64,000 nt of DNA from NCBI GenBank assembly GCA_013396655.1, contig WBMV01000138.1, forward strand, positions 330,341 through 394,340. The letters are read 5' to 3'. The notes below the pieces were generated by a model. That model saw nothing but the letters and a program-made list of their open reading frames with translations, was not told where the DNA came from and ran no database searches. Each line of letters starts with the position of its first letter. Within the stretch, counting starts at the first letter, position 1. Below, piece by piece: positions 48,920-61,905 of the stretch. The position numbers and the translations under genes are program-made. This DNA comes from Campylorhamphus procurvoides (taxonomy: Eukaryota; Chordata; Aves; Passeriformes; Dendrocolaptidae).

Positions 48920-49330
48920 ACTCCCCTAAACTTTCCAGAGGGAATAAATATTCAAATTGCAATTAATTAGACATTAATCTGGTGTAAACAGAGCATTAAC
49001 AGCATATTCTGAAACTCAAGATGATGCATTAACTGGTACTCACACTGAGGTGTTTTTTTTATTGTATTAAATGCAGTCAGAACACTTTTCTACATTCTTG
49101 CATTTAAATTACTTGTTCTTAATTACAGTTAATGAGCTATCATCTTCAAAGTAGCTGCATATAGATGCTCCATATTAATTTGAAATTACCTCTCTTTTAA
49201 GAATAAGGCATTTCTGATTTAACAGGATATGGTAACATTTTATTGGCAGTTTCATAAGTAAAGGTCGTGCCAGGGTGTATGTAGGATAAATACATTTGTA
49301 GGAATTAAATTAAGTCTCCTTTTATTAAGT
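48920..49330. promoter_or_regulatory. Candidate intronic enhancer, AT-rich
   Basis: A cluster of TAATTA-type sites and bipartite words in repeat-free DNA about 0.5 kb after the CpG island: CAATTAATTAGAC, GAGCATTAACAGC, GATGCATTAAC, TTAATTACAGTTAATGAG. Homeodomain-site density in neural-gene introns often marks enhancers. Not verifiable here. Confidence 0.3.
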
Positions 49331-50371
49331 GGGCAAGCAGACATCTCACACCACTGGTGCCATATGCTCTGGAATAAATCTTACACGGGAAGGTTCTTCC
49401 TTATACAAAGCAAGATGTAATGCAGTATATAGTGTATACAGGCACCAGCACAACACATTTAACTTGATGAACGCTGCTCTCAGGTTTTAAAATGCTTTTG
49501 CTTCTGAGGATAGTATTAGAGAATAAGTGTGACATAGTTGGATAAGGTTTTTTGTCTTTCTCGCTACTGTAAATTCATATCTGCAGCCAGCTATAATTGT
49601 TTCCAAAAGAGTTTTTTAATACTGCCTGTGTGGTTGCACATTGCATATGGGGATTTCCAGATTTTGGTTTCTTCACTTTGAAGATGAATTTTCAAAGGTT
49701 ATTGTTTGTACAGTACAAATGGAAAACAACTGCAGAGGCGCGCACAGGAGGAAAATACTCTGTGTATGTGACTTTGCTTTGACAAATGTGAATAGTGTCT
49801 GTGTGTGTGAATATAACTGTTCATGTCGAATATATATCCTCTGGCTATCAAATCAATTGTTTCTGAATACTCTTTCTCTAGTAAAAGTTGGAAACTACTT
49901 TTGAGTAATGGGATCACAGCAAAATGCTCCTCTTCAGATGTAAGTGCTTTTGACCTTGAGGATTCAGGTGGAACTGGTCCAACCTGTAGCAACTAAGAAT
50001 CAAAAGATTTTGTGCTTTGAATTTGGTGTCTTAAAATTGAAAGAGTGATGAACTAGTTATTTTCATTGCACCAGCAATGACATTTTGAAGTAGTGGTGCA
50101 GTACGTGAGAGGTGTGAGTGCATGCATGCCTTTAGCACTCCCAGTTTTATATATGGCATCCCTATAGATGTGTATCTGTATGTGTGTATCTATATAAAAC
50201 CTGAATATATGAAGTTCCCTCATTTACCAACCATCCAGATCCATGCTGTAAAGTATTTTTGTCCTTACGCGCTGAAATTTTAGTACTCTGGGGCACGAGA
50301 AGAATGAACTGGCTGTTCACACCAAGTTGGCATAATTCTAGCAGGAATTTATGTGATTTGACTGAATCTAA

Positions 50372-50492
50372 GTGACCTTAAGATCACCTAGTTCTAAGTC
50401 CCCTGCCATGGGCAGTGACACCTTCCACTAGATTAGGTTGCTCAGGGCCCCATCCAACCTGACATTGAAAACTTCCAGAAGTGGGGCATAAC
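50372..50492 (-). mobile_element. CR1 LINE 3' fragment, antisense to SYNDIG1
   Basis: GTGACCTTAAGATCACCTAG, CCCCTGCCATGGGCAGTGAC, CACTAGATTAGGTTGCTCAG, GCCCCATCCAACCTGAC and ATTGAAAACTTCCAGAAGTG follow the CR1 3' region in antisense order. Both ends are truncated. Confidence 0.88.
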
Positions 50493-53400
50493 CAAAGAGT
50501 TCAGCTCCTTTAGGAGAGACCTGACTTTCCTAGGTTCCTCAAGACATCAGCCTGGTGTCAGGTCCTGCAGGACAGCTGTGCTCAGCACGCTTCTTCAGGA
50601 CATCTCCCACAGCCAGTCCTTGCTACATGAAATGTCTTATACAGTCCTCTCCCACCACGTGGTGTCCCCGTATCACCCACCTACCTACCTTCCACCTCCT
50701 ATTTTTGCGCTCTTTGCAACAAAACTTCTTCCAACTGCATGTAGCTTGCAAGATAATGGAGACAATGTTATGCTGTGGATGTGCTGCCACATCAATGTTT
50801 GTGCCTCCCATACAGAAATATCCAAGGCCCTATGTAACTTCTCCTCCCACAGGCAAGAGCTGATAGGATTTTTCTGCATGTTGAGGCAATGCCCTCAGTC
50901 TAATGCACCCCATTATTCATTTCCATTCTGGTTTCTGCAGGGAGGGGTGAGTACAGGGTTAAAAAAGGTCTGCAAAGGTCACTCTGTAGCACTGATGCTG
51001 CTGTTCAGTGTTTCCCTGCCTCCAGCTACCAGTCTTGCTAGGGCTAAATCACTTATTCTGTAAAGCTTTTGCCCCACAGCATATCCCTGGCTCTGCAGTT
51101 CTTCTAGAGCCTGATAAAGCATGACTGATTCTATTGCCCCAGCAGTGGCTGCTTAATCTAATCATCCTTGCCCTGATGAACTGGCACTAGCAATTTTACA
51201 GTATCACAGAAGCATTTTTTGAGCAAAGTGACTTACAACCCTGGGGGGCTTTATTTGGGGCAGGAGGTACAAAAACCCTCATTTTGCACAAAGTCTGCAC
51301 CAGCAGGTTGTCTTCCTGTTCTGTCATTTCTCAAGTCCCAGCCTAGAGCACAGCATTGGTGGGTTACATGCAGAATAAGTGTGAGGCAGGTGTCTTGTCC
51401 TTCTTTGCTTCATACATGCAATGTAGGAATGCAAGCAGAGCCAGATGGGCAGGGTGTGTGTAAGAATGAGGTTCTTGGGGGGCTTGGCTGCCCATCAGGA
51501 GTGAGACTTAAGTGAGTTAGTAGGGTCAGTCCTGGATCCACATTTGGGTGTTTCTGTGTGTGGGCCAGCCTGGTCATAAACACAGTTTAACAAGGATTTT
51601 ACGTCAAAGGGGAGGCACTGGAGTCAGCTAGCAGACAGATGAAGAGGGCCAGGTGATGCTGTCATGTTGGTATTCCTGGGAGAGACTCTTGGAGTTCGTT
51701 TGAAAGCTCTTTTGTGTAGCAGGAGCTTTGCCTTGCTGCCACTTTCTACGGGGCAGACCATCGTGTAGTTTCTTCTAAACTGGAGAATTTAAATTCTGTT
51801 GCAAAACAAGTCATGACTAAAATTAGATAGAGGGTTTTAGTGATAACTTAACCTTTCTCAGACCTTTAGATTGACTCTCAGAAACTATCCAGACTCTGTG
51901 CATAGGGACCAAGAAGACTGACAGTGCATCTTTTCACCTGAGTATGTGGCTTGTCCATCAAGTAAACACACAGAGGAACAAGCAGTTCAATCGTGCGTAA
52001 GCCTTCACTCTGCAAAACATGGGTCATGGTTAAATCCACAAGATTGATAGTTCTGGCCCAAAATGTGGCATGGTAAGTGTGGGTCTGAGTCAGGCTCTCC
52101 CCAGAAGCCAGAGCAACTCTTGGGCAGATGCTATGAGTGTTCTTCACTCCATGCAGGAGAGCCATGGTACTGACTTTGGAAGGTTTTCTCAATGAGGGCA
52201 CTCTGAAAAATTAGAGATGCAATTATATACCCCAGAGAACAGCTATATTCACCTCCTTTGAAAGTGAAAGGCAGCACAATTTTCTGCTCTTCATGTTGGC
52301 AGCCTTCAGCCTGACCACAGTGCTGAAGGCAGCGAACGGAGCTATTTCACTATGTGTCTATATATTATATGATGAAGGTTAGTTTTATAACACCGGGCAT
52401 AATCACAGACTTTTATTGAACAGCTTTTTGGATGGATGGCAGGAGAAGAAATGTCAGCTTAGCCTTCTCTTGGGAGAGATAGGCCTTAAAGCAAGAACCT
52501 CTCCTCATGAGCCAATCTCCCCAGTCTGAAATGGGTACAGGGAGCTCACAAGTGAGGCTGGATGCATTTGGGGTTGTCAAATGGTCCTGTTCTGCAGTAT
52601 TGGGGAGCCTCTGAAAAGCAGTGATCCAGTGATCGAAGCTGGTGCAAGAGCATCCTTTGTTCTGTGTTCTATTGGATAGCCAGGTTCAGAGTGGAGGGGA
52701 CATCCTGGCAGTCAGGAGAGAAGGGAAGGCACAGGAGAAGCACCTGTCAGTCACATGCACAAAAGACTTTGCTTCTGTGGATATGCAGTGTTAGGGCAGG
52801 ATCCAGGTGTTTTATAGTTTCACACTGCACTCACCAGCCACTTGGTCAGAGCTGATTCTTAGCTTTCCATGCTCAGATGCAGTCAGGGGGCTAATAATAA
52901 GTTTCTGACACTGAGCTTTCCCAGATTGCCTTGGTTAAATGAATTTCTCGCCTAAAAAGGCACATAGCCTGATTTTTTGACTGCTTTCACTTTGCAAAGT
53001 AATTGCCATTAAGTTGTACAGGTGTCATGGTATTTTTACACTGGTGCTTTCCACAAGAGGGAGGGTTATTTATATCACAGCAAGGTGCTGTAAGTCAGGT
53101 CAGTTATTTATTATCTGGAAAGTGCAGTTTTGTCAGTGAATGAAGAAAGTTGTGAATTCAGACTGAACTCCATGAAGAGTTGAATCTGACAAAATTATGT
53201 CAGGAGGAAAGAATGCTAGAAATGTCTTTTTTTTTTCTTTTAATTGGAGGCAACTTGAGGCAGCTTGAATTAAAAGCCAGCTTATTCAAAATAAATAAAC
53301 AAGTAAACAAAACACTACATTTCATTTTGGCTCAGGCAAGATGCTTCAATCTGCTCAAAAGGCAAATTTTGTTGCAGGGATAACATTTTATGTTTTAGGT

Positions 53401-53652
53401 CAATGCAAGGTAATTCCTCCTTTCTTCCCCACTCTGTTCTTTGGTTAAGCTACTGAATTAAGCAATCAATTATTCAGGCAGATCTAATATGCATATGGTA
53501 ATTGTTTCCACATTTAAATATATCCCTGGACAGGCAATCAAGAGACCTGGATTTTATTTCCAGTTCTGCTACTGTGTTTGACATGACTTTGGGTGTTTCA
53601 TTGCACTACAAGTTCCTTCTCTTCAGGGAAGGACAGGCCCACATTTCACCGT

Positions 53653-53840
53653 GGATCTGCTGCATATTGAATATTAATATTCAATATTAATAATATTAAA
53701 ATAGCATGAAGGTCTTTTTACTTCCATTGTTTGCAGTGAAACCTTTAGCTATCATTCATGCATGCATTCTTAATTTTCCCAGTGTGAGTTAGTTGCATTG
53801 TCTTATGAAACTCCCTGTAGTTTACTTAACAGGGCAGAAG
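53653..53840. repeat. Duplicated segment, copy A
   Basis: Shares with 58,775-58,943: GGATCTGCTGCATATTG, TACTTCCA.TGTT, ATGCATGCATTC.TAATTTTC, CCCAGTGTGAGTTAG, TTATGAAACTCCCTGTAGTT. Copy A has an extra AT-rich insert centred on a 24-bp perfect palindrome (53,664-53,687, core TTGAATATTAATATTCAA). Confidence 0.85.
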
Positions 53841-54464
53841 GAATTTCAGCTGCTGACATACAGCATTCCCTTAAAACCTACTTTAATGGGCTCAGCTAAA
53901 TCAAAGAAGAAAATTACAAGTGGGAAATATTTTTCCTTAATTTCATTAAATATTTCACTTTGTAATCAGCTCTCCAGATCCATTTATTGCCTGTGATTTC
54001 TCTCACACAAAAGGTCCATGTTTGTTGCAGTTCCTAAATGTCTGAAATACCTCAAATGATGCTGAAACCTATTGCATTGGGCATTAAAACCCCCCTCTTA
54101 CATGAAAGCTTGTGCCAGGAAACCTGCAACCTCGAAACCTCTCCTGATGTGTCTGTTTTCAGGCTGAAGCTCTCACTATTTGACTTGCCTGCTCTTCAGG
54201 AAAGCTTTCTCCCCTGTTCTTTCTCTGTGCCAGCACTGGGGGAACCAGCATCAAACCCGGAGGCATTTTGTTGAAATCTGGTAGACATGAGGCTGAATCA
54301 CTTTCTAGTGGTGGCACAGCCCTGGAAAGGGTCATTATTACTGCTTCTTGTCATGCTGGCGTTATATTTAGGATTACTGAAGGATGGGCAGAGGGATGAG
54401 GGAGCCATAAATGCCTTTTTGGAAGTGTGGGAGACAGGTGGGAACCTGTAAGGATCAGAAGGAT

Positions 54465-54690
54465 TTGAATCATAGGATAATCAAGTTGAAGAAACCTCAG
54501 GGGGTCTCCAGTTCTATTTCATGCTCAAAGGAGGGTCAACTATGGGGTCACACCGTGTTGCTCAGTGGGTCTTGAAAACCTCCAAGGACAGACACTGCAG
54601 AACATCCCTTGGCAGCCTTTTGCTGTGCTTGGCTGTCTTCTTGGGGAAAAGATTTCCCCTGATATTCAAGACTTCCATGCAGAAGCACAT
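54465..54690 (-). mobile_element. CR1 LINE 3' fragment, antisense
   Basis: GAATCATAGGATAATCAAG, AACCTCAGGGGGTCTCCAG, GGGTCAACTATGGGGTCA, GTTGCTCAGTGGGTCTTGAA and AACCTCCAAGGACAGACACTG follow the CR1 antisense 3' consensus order. The right edge is approximate. Confidence 0.85.
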
Positions 54691-56639
54691 GAGATTTTTG
54701 AGCCCTTTCTCCTGGCTGATGATCAGCAGGAAATGGCAGCTGGTACAGCCATAGGCCTTGACAGCAGATAGGGACTCTGCCTTCAGCCTCACCTTGCCTT
54801 CATCTCCAAGTTCTCCTGCTAATAAGCCAGGCTGTTGGGCTGGTAATGCCTGGTCTGCCTGGATGAGTGTCTTTCTGATCTGTTGTGAGAAGATGGATGG
54901 GACTTTTCAGCCATAGCATAGTATTGCAACTGAATTGCTTGTTCAGAATTTGAGGTTTCTGAATTCAGAGTTCCTGAATTGCTTGTTCATACAGGACTTT
55001 GGATACATGAAAGGGGTCTCCAGAAGACTGAAACACCCTTAGGCTTTGCTCAAGCTGTGCAAAGTCCCATGGAAGGAGGAGGAAAATAGCATCCTCCCAG
55101 GTCATAGGAGAGCAAAGGAGTTTTGGGATGGTGGGCAGTAACAGAGCTATCTTCTGCTCCTTGTCTGCCAAAACCTGTTCTCTCCTTGGCCTTTCTACAG
55201 CTGGCATTGCTCTCTCACACCCTTTGCTTAATTAGTTTGTCAGCCACTGTCATCAGAGCAGGAGGCTGCAGAACACGCAGCAGAGTGTAACTCTCATTGC
55301 AGCTACTGTAGCTGGGCTCTGCTGTGACACAAGTGATAGCTTAATAAACCGCAGCATTGCAGACTAAATATCTTGGCACTGGTTGCCACTGCTTATTAAA
55401 ATAAAAAAGGGGACAGGGCAAGAAATGCAATAAATGGGAAAGAGTAAAGGTTACAATAATGAGTTGATTCACTTTTCATACTAGAGTCCTGGGTAAAAAT
55501 GTCTGATCCCCAAGGTAATCATTAGATTGAAGGTTGATGTACTATCTGTTGGAACTGGGTTTTGCCTTCTGGTTCCAGCCTCAAGTCTGAAAATGCAGAA
55601 TTATTTTGGTTAGTCTCAGAACCAGTGACTGATTTGTGGGACAAATTGAAACTATGCAAAGACAGATGAGACCTGATTCAAGGCGGTTAAATTAACTCTG
55701 CATCTTGAAGCAGACTGAACAGCTCTCTTATTGAAAGGGCTCCGATGAATTTCGTTTTCTTGTCAGCATCATTCTGAAACCTCATTGCAGTCCTAGGTAA
55801 TTGGGAGTGGCTTTTTCTTCTTTGAGAGTTGGATCCTTGCAGGGAAGGCATCCTCCAGTTTCCTCAGGTAGCCTGTTAGAGGTTATCTGCTCAGGCACAC
55901 TGCCGTCTGGGGATTCTGGGTTGCAGTTATCCTGGAAACTGGGGCAACCTTAATTTTAGGACCTGCCTGTGAGTGGCAGGCATATAAACCTGGCCCAGGT
56001 CATGTCAGAGAAAGCCCTCAGTGAAAGTATAGTGACTGAATTCACATCCAAGGAGTCCCTGCAGGGAGGACACAGGCTCTGAGCCATTGCAGAAGCACTT
56101 GCTGCCTTTCGACCTTAAGCATCACTCATGACGATGTGCCACTTTCTGTTGTACATCCCTCTGTACCTGGGGGACTCATTTTACCTGCTTCACTTGTCTG
56201 AAGGTTAGTATTAAGCTGAGAGGTCTTTCTTGTGTTTTACAGGGATATTGTTACTCCAAAGGGAGACTGAGTCCACTGGATCTGTGCACCTTGCATATGT
56301 GCAATTAATTTCTCCCAAGAAACATGCTCAGATGTCTGCAGTAGGTGAAATGAAGTGCAGCCTTTGAGTCTAATTCTCCCACCAACACTGAGGTAGCAGC
56401 TGGTTACAACAGCCTTGGGAACCTGATTTCACTCCCTTCAACCAGTGATCGGGAAGAGAAAAGCTCAGGGGAGGTCCTCTTTTACCCATGAGAGTGTAAA
56501 ATTTTATTTGTAGCTGTGTGAGACCCTAGCTTTGAGCTGCAAGCTCATTAAAGGGGTTTCACCTTAAAAATATGCAAGGCTCCAAAAATCTGCATGCCAG
56601 GTTTATTAAAAGGACCTTCAGTTCTTTTCATACCTTGAG

Positions 56640-57295
56640 AGAGCACACAGGAGAAGATGCTACACGTGTTTCTCAGGAGGTCAAATAACACATTTTTACT
56701 GGCAAACTTTAGAAAATAAGGGAACTTGGCAAAAGTTCAAAAGGCAACACAACCAAAAAAAAGCATTTCAGAAATCATTGATTTAGCATGTGCTAATCCA
56801 TACAATTTAGCAAAATCCAACCCATTCAGCTTTAAGTTACACAGATGTCAAGAAAGGAGATTAGGAGAAGAGCTAAAGAAAGAAAGAGAGAAAGGGAGAA
56901 TTAATAGCCACCAGCATAGATCAACTGTAGATCCAGCTACCAGGAGTGCAGGACATGGCAAGGCTGCGACAATGTGGAGACCACATATCTTTGGTTTTAC
57001 CTGCTCTGGCCCTCTGCAGCCACCACCTCCAAGCAGGACTTGTGGCCCAGTGGCTACTCTGGGGCTGGACTGGGGCTCCAGGGCAAGGTCTGGGGCAGTG
57101 CTCCCTGTATGCCAGTGACTGACAGCTGCTCTGGGGCTGGTTAAGGAGGCTCCAAGGGGCTGGGGTGTGGAGCAGGGCACCACTTCACCTTCTTGAAATT
57201 TGACCTGTCCCTTCCCTCCCATGCACACATTTGAGTTGGTCTCCAAGCCAATAATTAATATAATAATCCAATGTCTCACAGGATGACAATGTTCT
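56640..57295 (-). mobile_element. LTR-like repeat, copy 1 (SYNDIG1 intron)
   Basis: Matches 62,930-63,640 in ordered blocks: a GAAAATAgG…TTGGCAAAAG segment, AAGCATTTCA, TAGcAAAATcCAACCCAT, a TTAC segment, AAGGAGATTAgGAGAAGA, a purine-rich tract, then at the right CCAATAAT..ATAATCCA. This is weaker than the second copy. Minus orientation is inferred from that copy's TATA box. Confidence 0.5.
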
Positions 57296-57478
57296 TAATC
57301 CTGTCTTTTCAATGATAAAGACTCTCTCAGTACCTCAACTGTTTCTTAGTTTCCCTAGACAGCAATTGACCTTGTTTCAGCTATGCATCAAAATGCACTG
57401 GCAATCAAGAAGCTATTGATTTAAACTTAATGGCTAGTCATTCAGGAATTTCACCCAGAAAAGAAAAATCAATGCCTC

Positions 57479-57518
57479 ATTATTATTATTATTGTTGTTG
57501 TTGTTGTTTGTTATTATT
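57479..57518. repeat. (ATT)n/(GTT)n compound microsatellite
   Basis: Five or more ATT units lead into five GTT units and a short ATT tail. Confidence 0.9.
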
Positions 57519-58774
57519 TCCTTTTTCCCCCTGTTAAGATAGTATAATCAAAAGGCATAAGAGATTTACCGGCCTCTTACCATTAAGCAGTACATATGCA
57601 GGGCCAAGAACATTGGGTCATGCTCTGGTAAGGCAGCCAGCCAGTTACAGATTGAAGTGGCTCTAGGGTTAAACGATTTTCCTTGATTGCATGCTGCCAT
57701 ACTCATCTTTCTGCTGACCTTCCCTGAGGCATGCTAGCTGCACTGCTATGGGGGACTCCGGGGAAAATGTCTTGAGCAATGCATTATCCCTATTATTGGA
57801 GGAGCTCTGTGTGGGAAGGATGCTCCCTGTCTTGTCCTTGCCTCATTTCAGATGTTTTCATGTCCTTCTTCCCCATCCCTAGGGGAAAGTGTCACTCAGA
57901 ATCTGCAAGACTTGTTTACAAGACTCATTTAGTTGCACAGCAGGTAAGCAGCTGCTGGATAGATCCATGGTAGGACTAAGGAGCACTAATTGCTCTATTC
58001 TGTCTAGTAAGTGAGGGATGCCAAGATGCATTCTGTTGTCCATAGGGTGAGTGGTCCCGCACCAATTGTGTCTGCAGTGCTAGATTCTCCTACCTGCCAA
58101 AAAAGGGTGGTTTTCCCCTTTGGGGTTCTCAGATCAGGCATGGAACTTATGCAGTAAGTAACTCATGCTCACAGAGATAAGGGCTAGGCCAGCACAGAGT
58201 GCTGATGTCCTCCCACCACACAAAAGGAAGAGCGAGGAAAAAAAAAGAGAGAGGAAATCTTCCTCCTGTCTTTATATTCACCTGATTATGTCAAGGAATG
58301 GTGTGGGATACTTCCTTAGTTATGACCCTGCTACCAAGGAAGGCCCAGACCAAAAATAAGAAAACTAAACCACCACACTGCAGCACAGGTGATGTCGGGA
58401 GAGAGCCCAGGTTGAAGCCAGGTTATTGGGGAGGTTTGCTGACACTTTGCTGGTGTGGGCGATTAGGCAGGATGTGAGAGTTGGTAACATAGTAGTTCTC
58501 AGTTCCTTGGGACAATAGAGATATCATCCATAGAGTGCCAGAGCTGTCATGAGCAGTCCTGGTTTAGGTCTTCTTCAGGGTCTTGTCTATATTCACTCCA
58601 AATGCTTTGGAGCCAAATTACCTTTTAAAACAATGTTGAGTCTTGTTCCTCCTTTTAACCAGGAACGTGGCTCCTGCATCATATAAGCTGATGATCACTG
58701 AAGAGCAAGCAATGGTGTGGGGCAGTCCTGACTCCCAGTGACACTGACATCCCAGTGACATTCTGAAGTACTCC

Positions 58775-58943
58775 TGGATCTGCTGCATATTGGTAATACT
58801 AAAATAGCATGAAGATCCTTTTACTTCCACTGTTAGAAATGAAACCTTTAGGTATCACTAATGCATGCATTCCTAATTTTCCCAGTGTGAGTTAGCTGCA
58901 CTGCCTTATGAAACTCCCTGTAGTTTACTTAAAAGGGCAAAAG
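58775..58943. repeat. Duplicated segment, copy B
   Basis: Homologous to 53,653-53,840 in the same orientation (see that entry), about 5.1 kb away in the same intron. It lacks the palindromic AT insert of copy A. The match fades on both sides after about 170 bp. Confidence 0.85.
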
Positions 58944-61566
58944 ATCACTTTGGCATACTAAAGCATTGTCCCCTATGGCCTCTTCTTGCTTTTTTCTTGT
59001 TGCTGAGAAGCATGAGAAGAACTGAAGAATGATTTTCATTTCTCATGCCTTTGGAGTGTCCACATGCAAGTCAACTTTAAAGAGATGGGCATGACCCTTC
59101 CTCATAATCCATCCCTTTGAAGATGACCACCTAAAACTGTATGAAGAATGTGTCCGTACACCAGCCACCTCTGGTGTTATCGTGCTTGTAGAGCCTCATT
59201 TGCATCCGTTCAAAGTGAGACCTACGAAGACAATACAGCCGTCAGAAGAATGCCTGGAGTGACACCTGCATTTCCAAAGCCAAGCCATCTGGATGATGGG
59301 CAAGTGCAGAGACATGAAGGGAATCTGACAGCAGCACTTTAAGGCATACAATACAACTACCTTAATATGGCATTTTTCTGAGAGCTACTCAAGACAGACA
59401 ACACCTTTTTTGTATTGTGACTACAGGGAGTGCGAGGCCTGGCCCATTGAGGCAGTGGCAAACTGTTGACTTCTTCATACATTTTTGTGGAAGGGGATTT
59501 GTTTTATTTGTACATCTTCCAATTGCTGCTGCATCTGGGGCATATTCCTGCTGACCATTTCAGTCTGCTTGTCAAATGGCAGGGCTAAGAATGCACGTGA
59601 GATAATTTGCAGGTTTGGGTGAAGTCTTTCTGGCTTCAGCAGAGTTGATGGTTAGTGTCACACATCAGGGAGTTTTTTACATTTTCCAAACCAGTTCAGG
59701 GGAGACTGAGCAAAGTCTGAGAACTTATTCTTCAGTTGTTTACTTTTTCTCAGCTTCTGCCATTGGTGACATACTTTCATTTTGTTTTTTTTGGGAGACG
59801 TTGGAGGAAGAAGTGGAAAGTTTGTGGGCAAGCTTTTGGAGGCAGAGCAGAATGATCCTGCTACCTGGATTACATACCTACGTGGATAAAGCAGTGGGTG
59901 TTCCCCAACTGAGGTTGTGGCTGGGTCCTACATAATCTCTGAAGCGGCCCACAGGAGATCTTATGGGTTGCCGGCACTCAGTGGGCAGCAGCAGATGGAA
60001 GGTCCTTGTTCTGCAAGCACCAGTCCTAAGGCCAGTGTCAGCACGCTGTGCTCCCCACCCACTCTTGTCTACTGAACTTCGCTTGCTTCTTCCAAAAGCA
60101 CACACCAGTACCTCTGTGCTGACATGAGTTGATGCTTTCCAGCTGGAAGTAGGAAGAGGGTGTGGTATTCATTTAGCACAGGCATGGTTGCATATGGAAA
60201 GGAGTTTTCCTTGTAAAGGCAGGACACCTGCACTCAGTCTTTGCTGCAAATGAATTGAGGGCTTTGGGACTAAACCTCTGGTGAAACTAAGCCTCCAAGC
60301 TCATCTGCAAATTTGTTAAATTTTGCTCACAGCTTCACCAGGCTTGGGGCTGAGACCTGTGTAAAGTAAATTCCATGAGACCCCACCGTGGTGTATTGCC
60401 TCTTGTGTAGCTTTCCTGGCAGTTCACTTAGAAGCACGGAACTATTTGACAACACAATAAAATGGGTTTTCTGCATGTTACACCAAGCACTGTGAATGTA
60501 AACGTGAGCCTACTGGGTTGAGCTGTCTTGTATGTTAAACACATTTCTAACTTCATTGGTAGTATTAGAAAAGAAGACTGGCTTTTAGAATGGTTTAAAT
60601 ACCTCTTGCATCCTAAAGGGAGGTTGCAGATATTTGAAGTCTGCCATTATTTAGAGACAATAAAATTAGGCTTTTGCTAGACATTGCTCTGTTAGATGGT
60701 GTCTGATATAAAAGGGAAATAGAGAGAACGCATCAAGAAAAAGTAGTACATATGTATGTGTGTTTGTATGTGTCATTCTTGGTTTCCTCCAGACACCACA
60801 CTGGGGACAGGTAATCCTACTTTAACAATTTGGCCTTAGAGGATCTAATATGAAGCTCTTTGAAGCCAGGAGCATTTCCATAATTTCCCTGGTCAGGCAC
60901 AGAAACAAACCCCTGAACTTACTATTTCTGTGGCGAATACCACAGAAATATATTTCAAAGAGTATTTTCCTTTGGTTGCATCTGAGGAAAACTGGCAAAA
61001 ACTAGCATGCTGGTGAGAATGTGTTTGGCCAGGTAAAAAGGTATTTTTTAGCCTTGATTTCTCATGCCTTATTGCAGTCTACAAAATACAGAGCCAGAGT
61101 GGTGGGCAGCTGAGACAGAGGAGAGCTTTTGCTCCTGTGCAAAAGGAGACAGCCTGTTCCTGGGGCTCAAGTGACAGTTCATTCTGGCTTTACAGGTGCA
61201 TCTGGATGGGTATGGTCACACTGACAAGCCCCATCTCAGCCCTTCAGTCTGTTGCCCTGGACAGCCTTGGAGGAGCTGGATGAAGGAGGGCACCCAGAGC
61301 AACACAGGGCATTTGTGACCCTGTCCACAGGAGTTTTAGAGTTTGTTTTTAGTTCTTCTGGGCCAGATCTGATCTCACCTTCCCTGGGTGCTTTTTTTGG
61401 TTGATTTGAAGAATGCTTCCTGCTTATTTCCCTTCAGATGTGTTTCCAAAGGGTAGTAAAGCATTTGCCAAGCGCAGAGAGTGGCTCCAGACACTGCCAA
61501 CTGAACTACACCAGCTGCTCAACCTTTGCAATTGTAGATTTCTGAGAACTGAAAACAGTTCTTTTA

Positions 61567-61589
61567 TTTTTTTTTTTGGGGGGGGGGGG
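61567..61589. repeat. Homopolymer junction T11-G12
   Basis: A run of 11 T followed immediately by 12 G, about 230 bp before the coding-exon acceptor. Length is likely to be error-prone in sequencing. Confidence 0.9.
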
Positions 61590-61817
61590 TTTGTTGATTT
61601 GGTTGGTTGGTTTGTTTTTCTTTTGTCTTTTTTGACGCCTCTCATCACTCTCCAAGTGGGCATGTATTGGAAAAACTAAAATCTAGGCTAGGGTGCACAC
61701 ATATGTGGGGCACTATTTCCTCTTGAGATGATATGGAAAATAAGCTGATTTGAGTGCTGTGGTATGTTATTCACTGCCTTTGTCCTCACCTTAGTTTCTG
61801 TTTCCTTTCTTTACCAG

Positions 61818-61905
61818 GAAAATGGGCCACTGTCCCAGTGTGAACTGTCTCTAAAGTACAATCAAATAAAGGCCACCTGGACCACTGTCTCAGACACCTC
61901 CTAGT
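61818..61905 (+). other. SYNDIG1: SYNDIG1 5' untranslated part of the first coding exon, with uORF
   Basis: The exon starts after the acceptor GTTTCCTTTCTTTACCAG. A short upstream ORF, ATG 61,822 to TAA 61,852-61,854, encodes ten residues (MGHCPSVNCL) and has A at -3 and G at +4. A TAA in the main frame at 61,867-61,869 shows that the reading frame cannot begin upstream of 61,906 within this exon. Confidence 0.7.

Larger units (their letters stand above)
48485..61817 (+). other. SYNDIG1: Probable SYNDIG1 5' intron
   Basis: Lies between the promoter region and the acceptor at 61,816-61,817 (GTTTCCTTTCTTTACCAG). No other coding exon was recognised inside. It contains CR1 fragments, an LTR-like repeat, a (TTA/TTG)n tract and a duplicated 170-190 bp segment, listed separately. 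The part 48,920-49,330 carries homeodomain-like words (CAATTAATTAGAC, GATGCATTAAC, TTAATTACAGTTAATGAGC) and may be regulatory. The part 52,925-53,060 (TTTGCAAAGTAATTGCC, AGGTGTCATGG) is another such candidate. Confidence 0.55.

Noticed and set aside
56726..57118. 130-codon plus ORF and 143-codon minus ORF
   Set aside because: Within an LTR-like repeat; both strands open and no family match.
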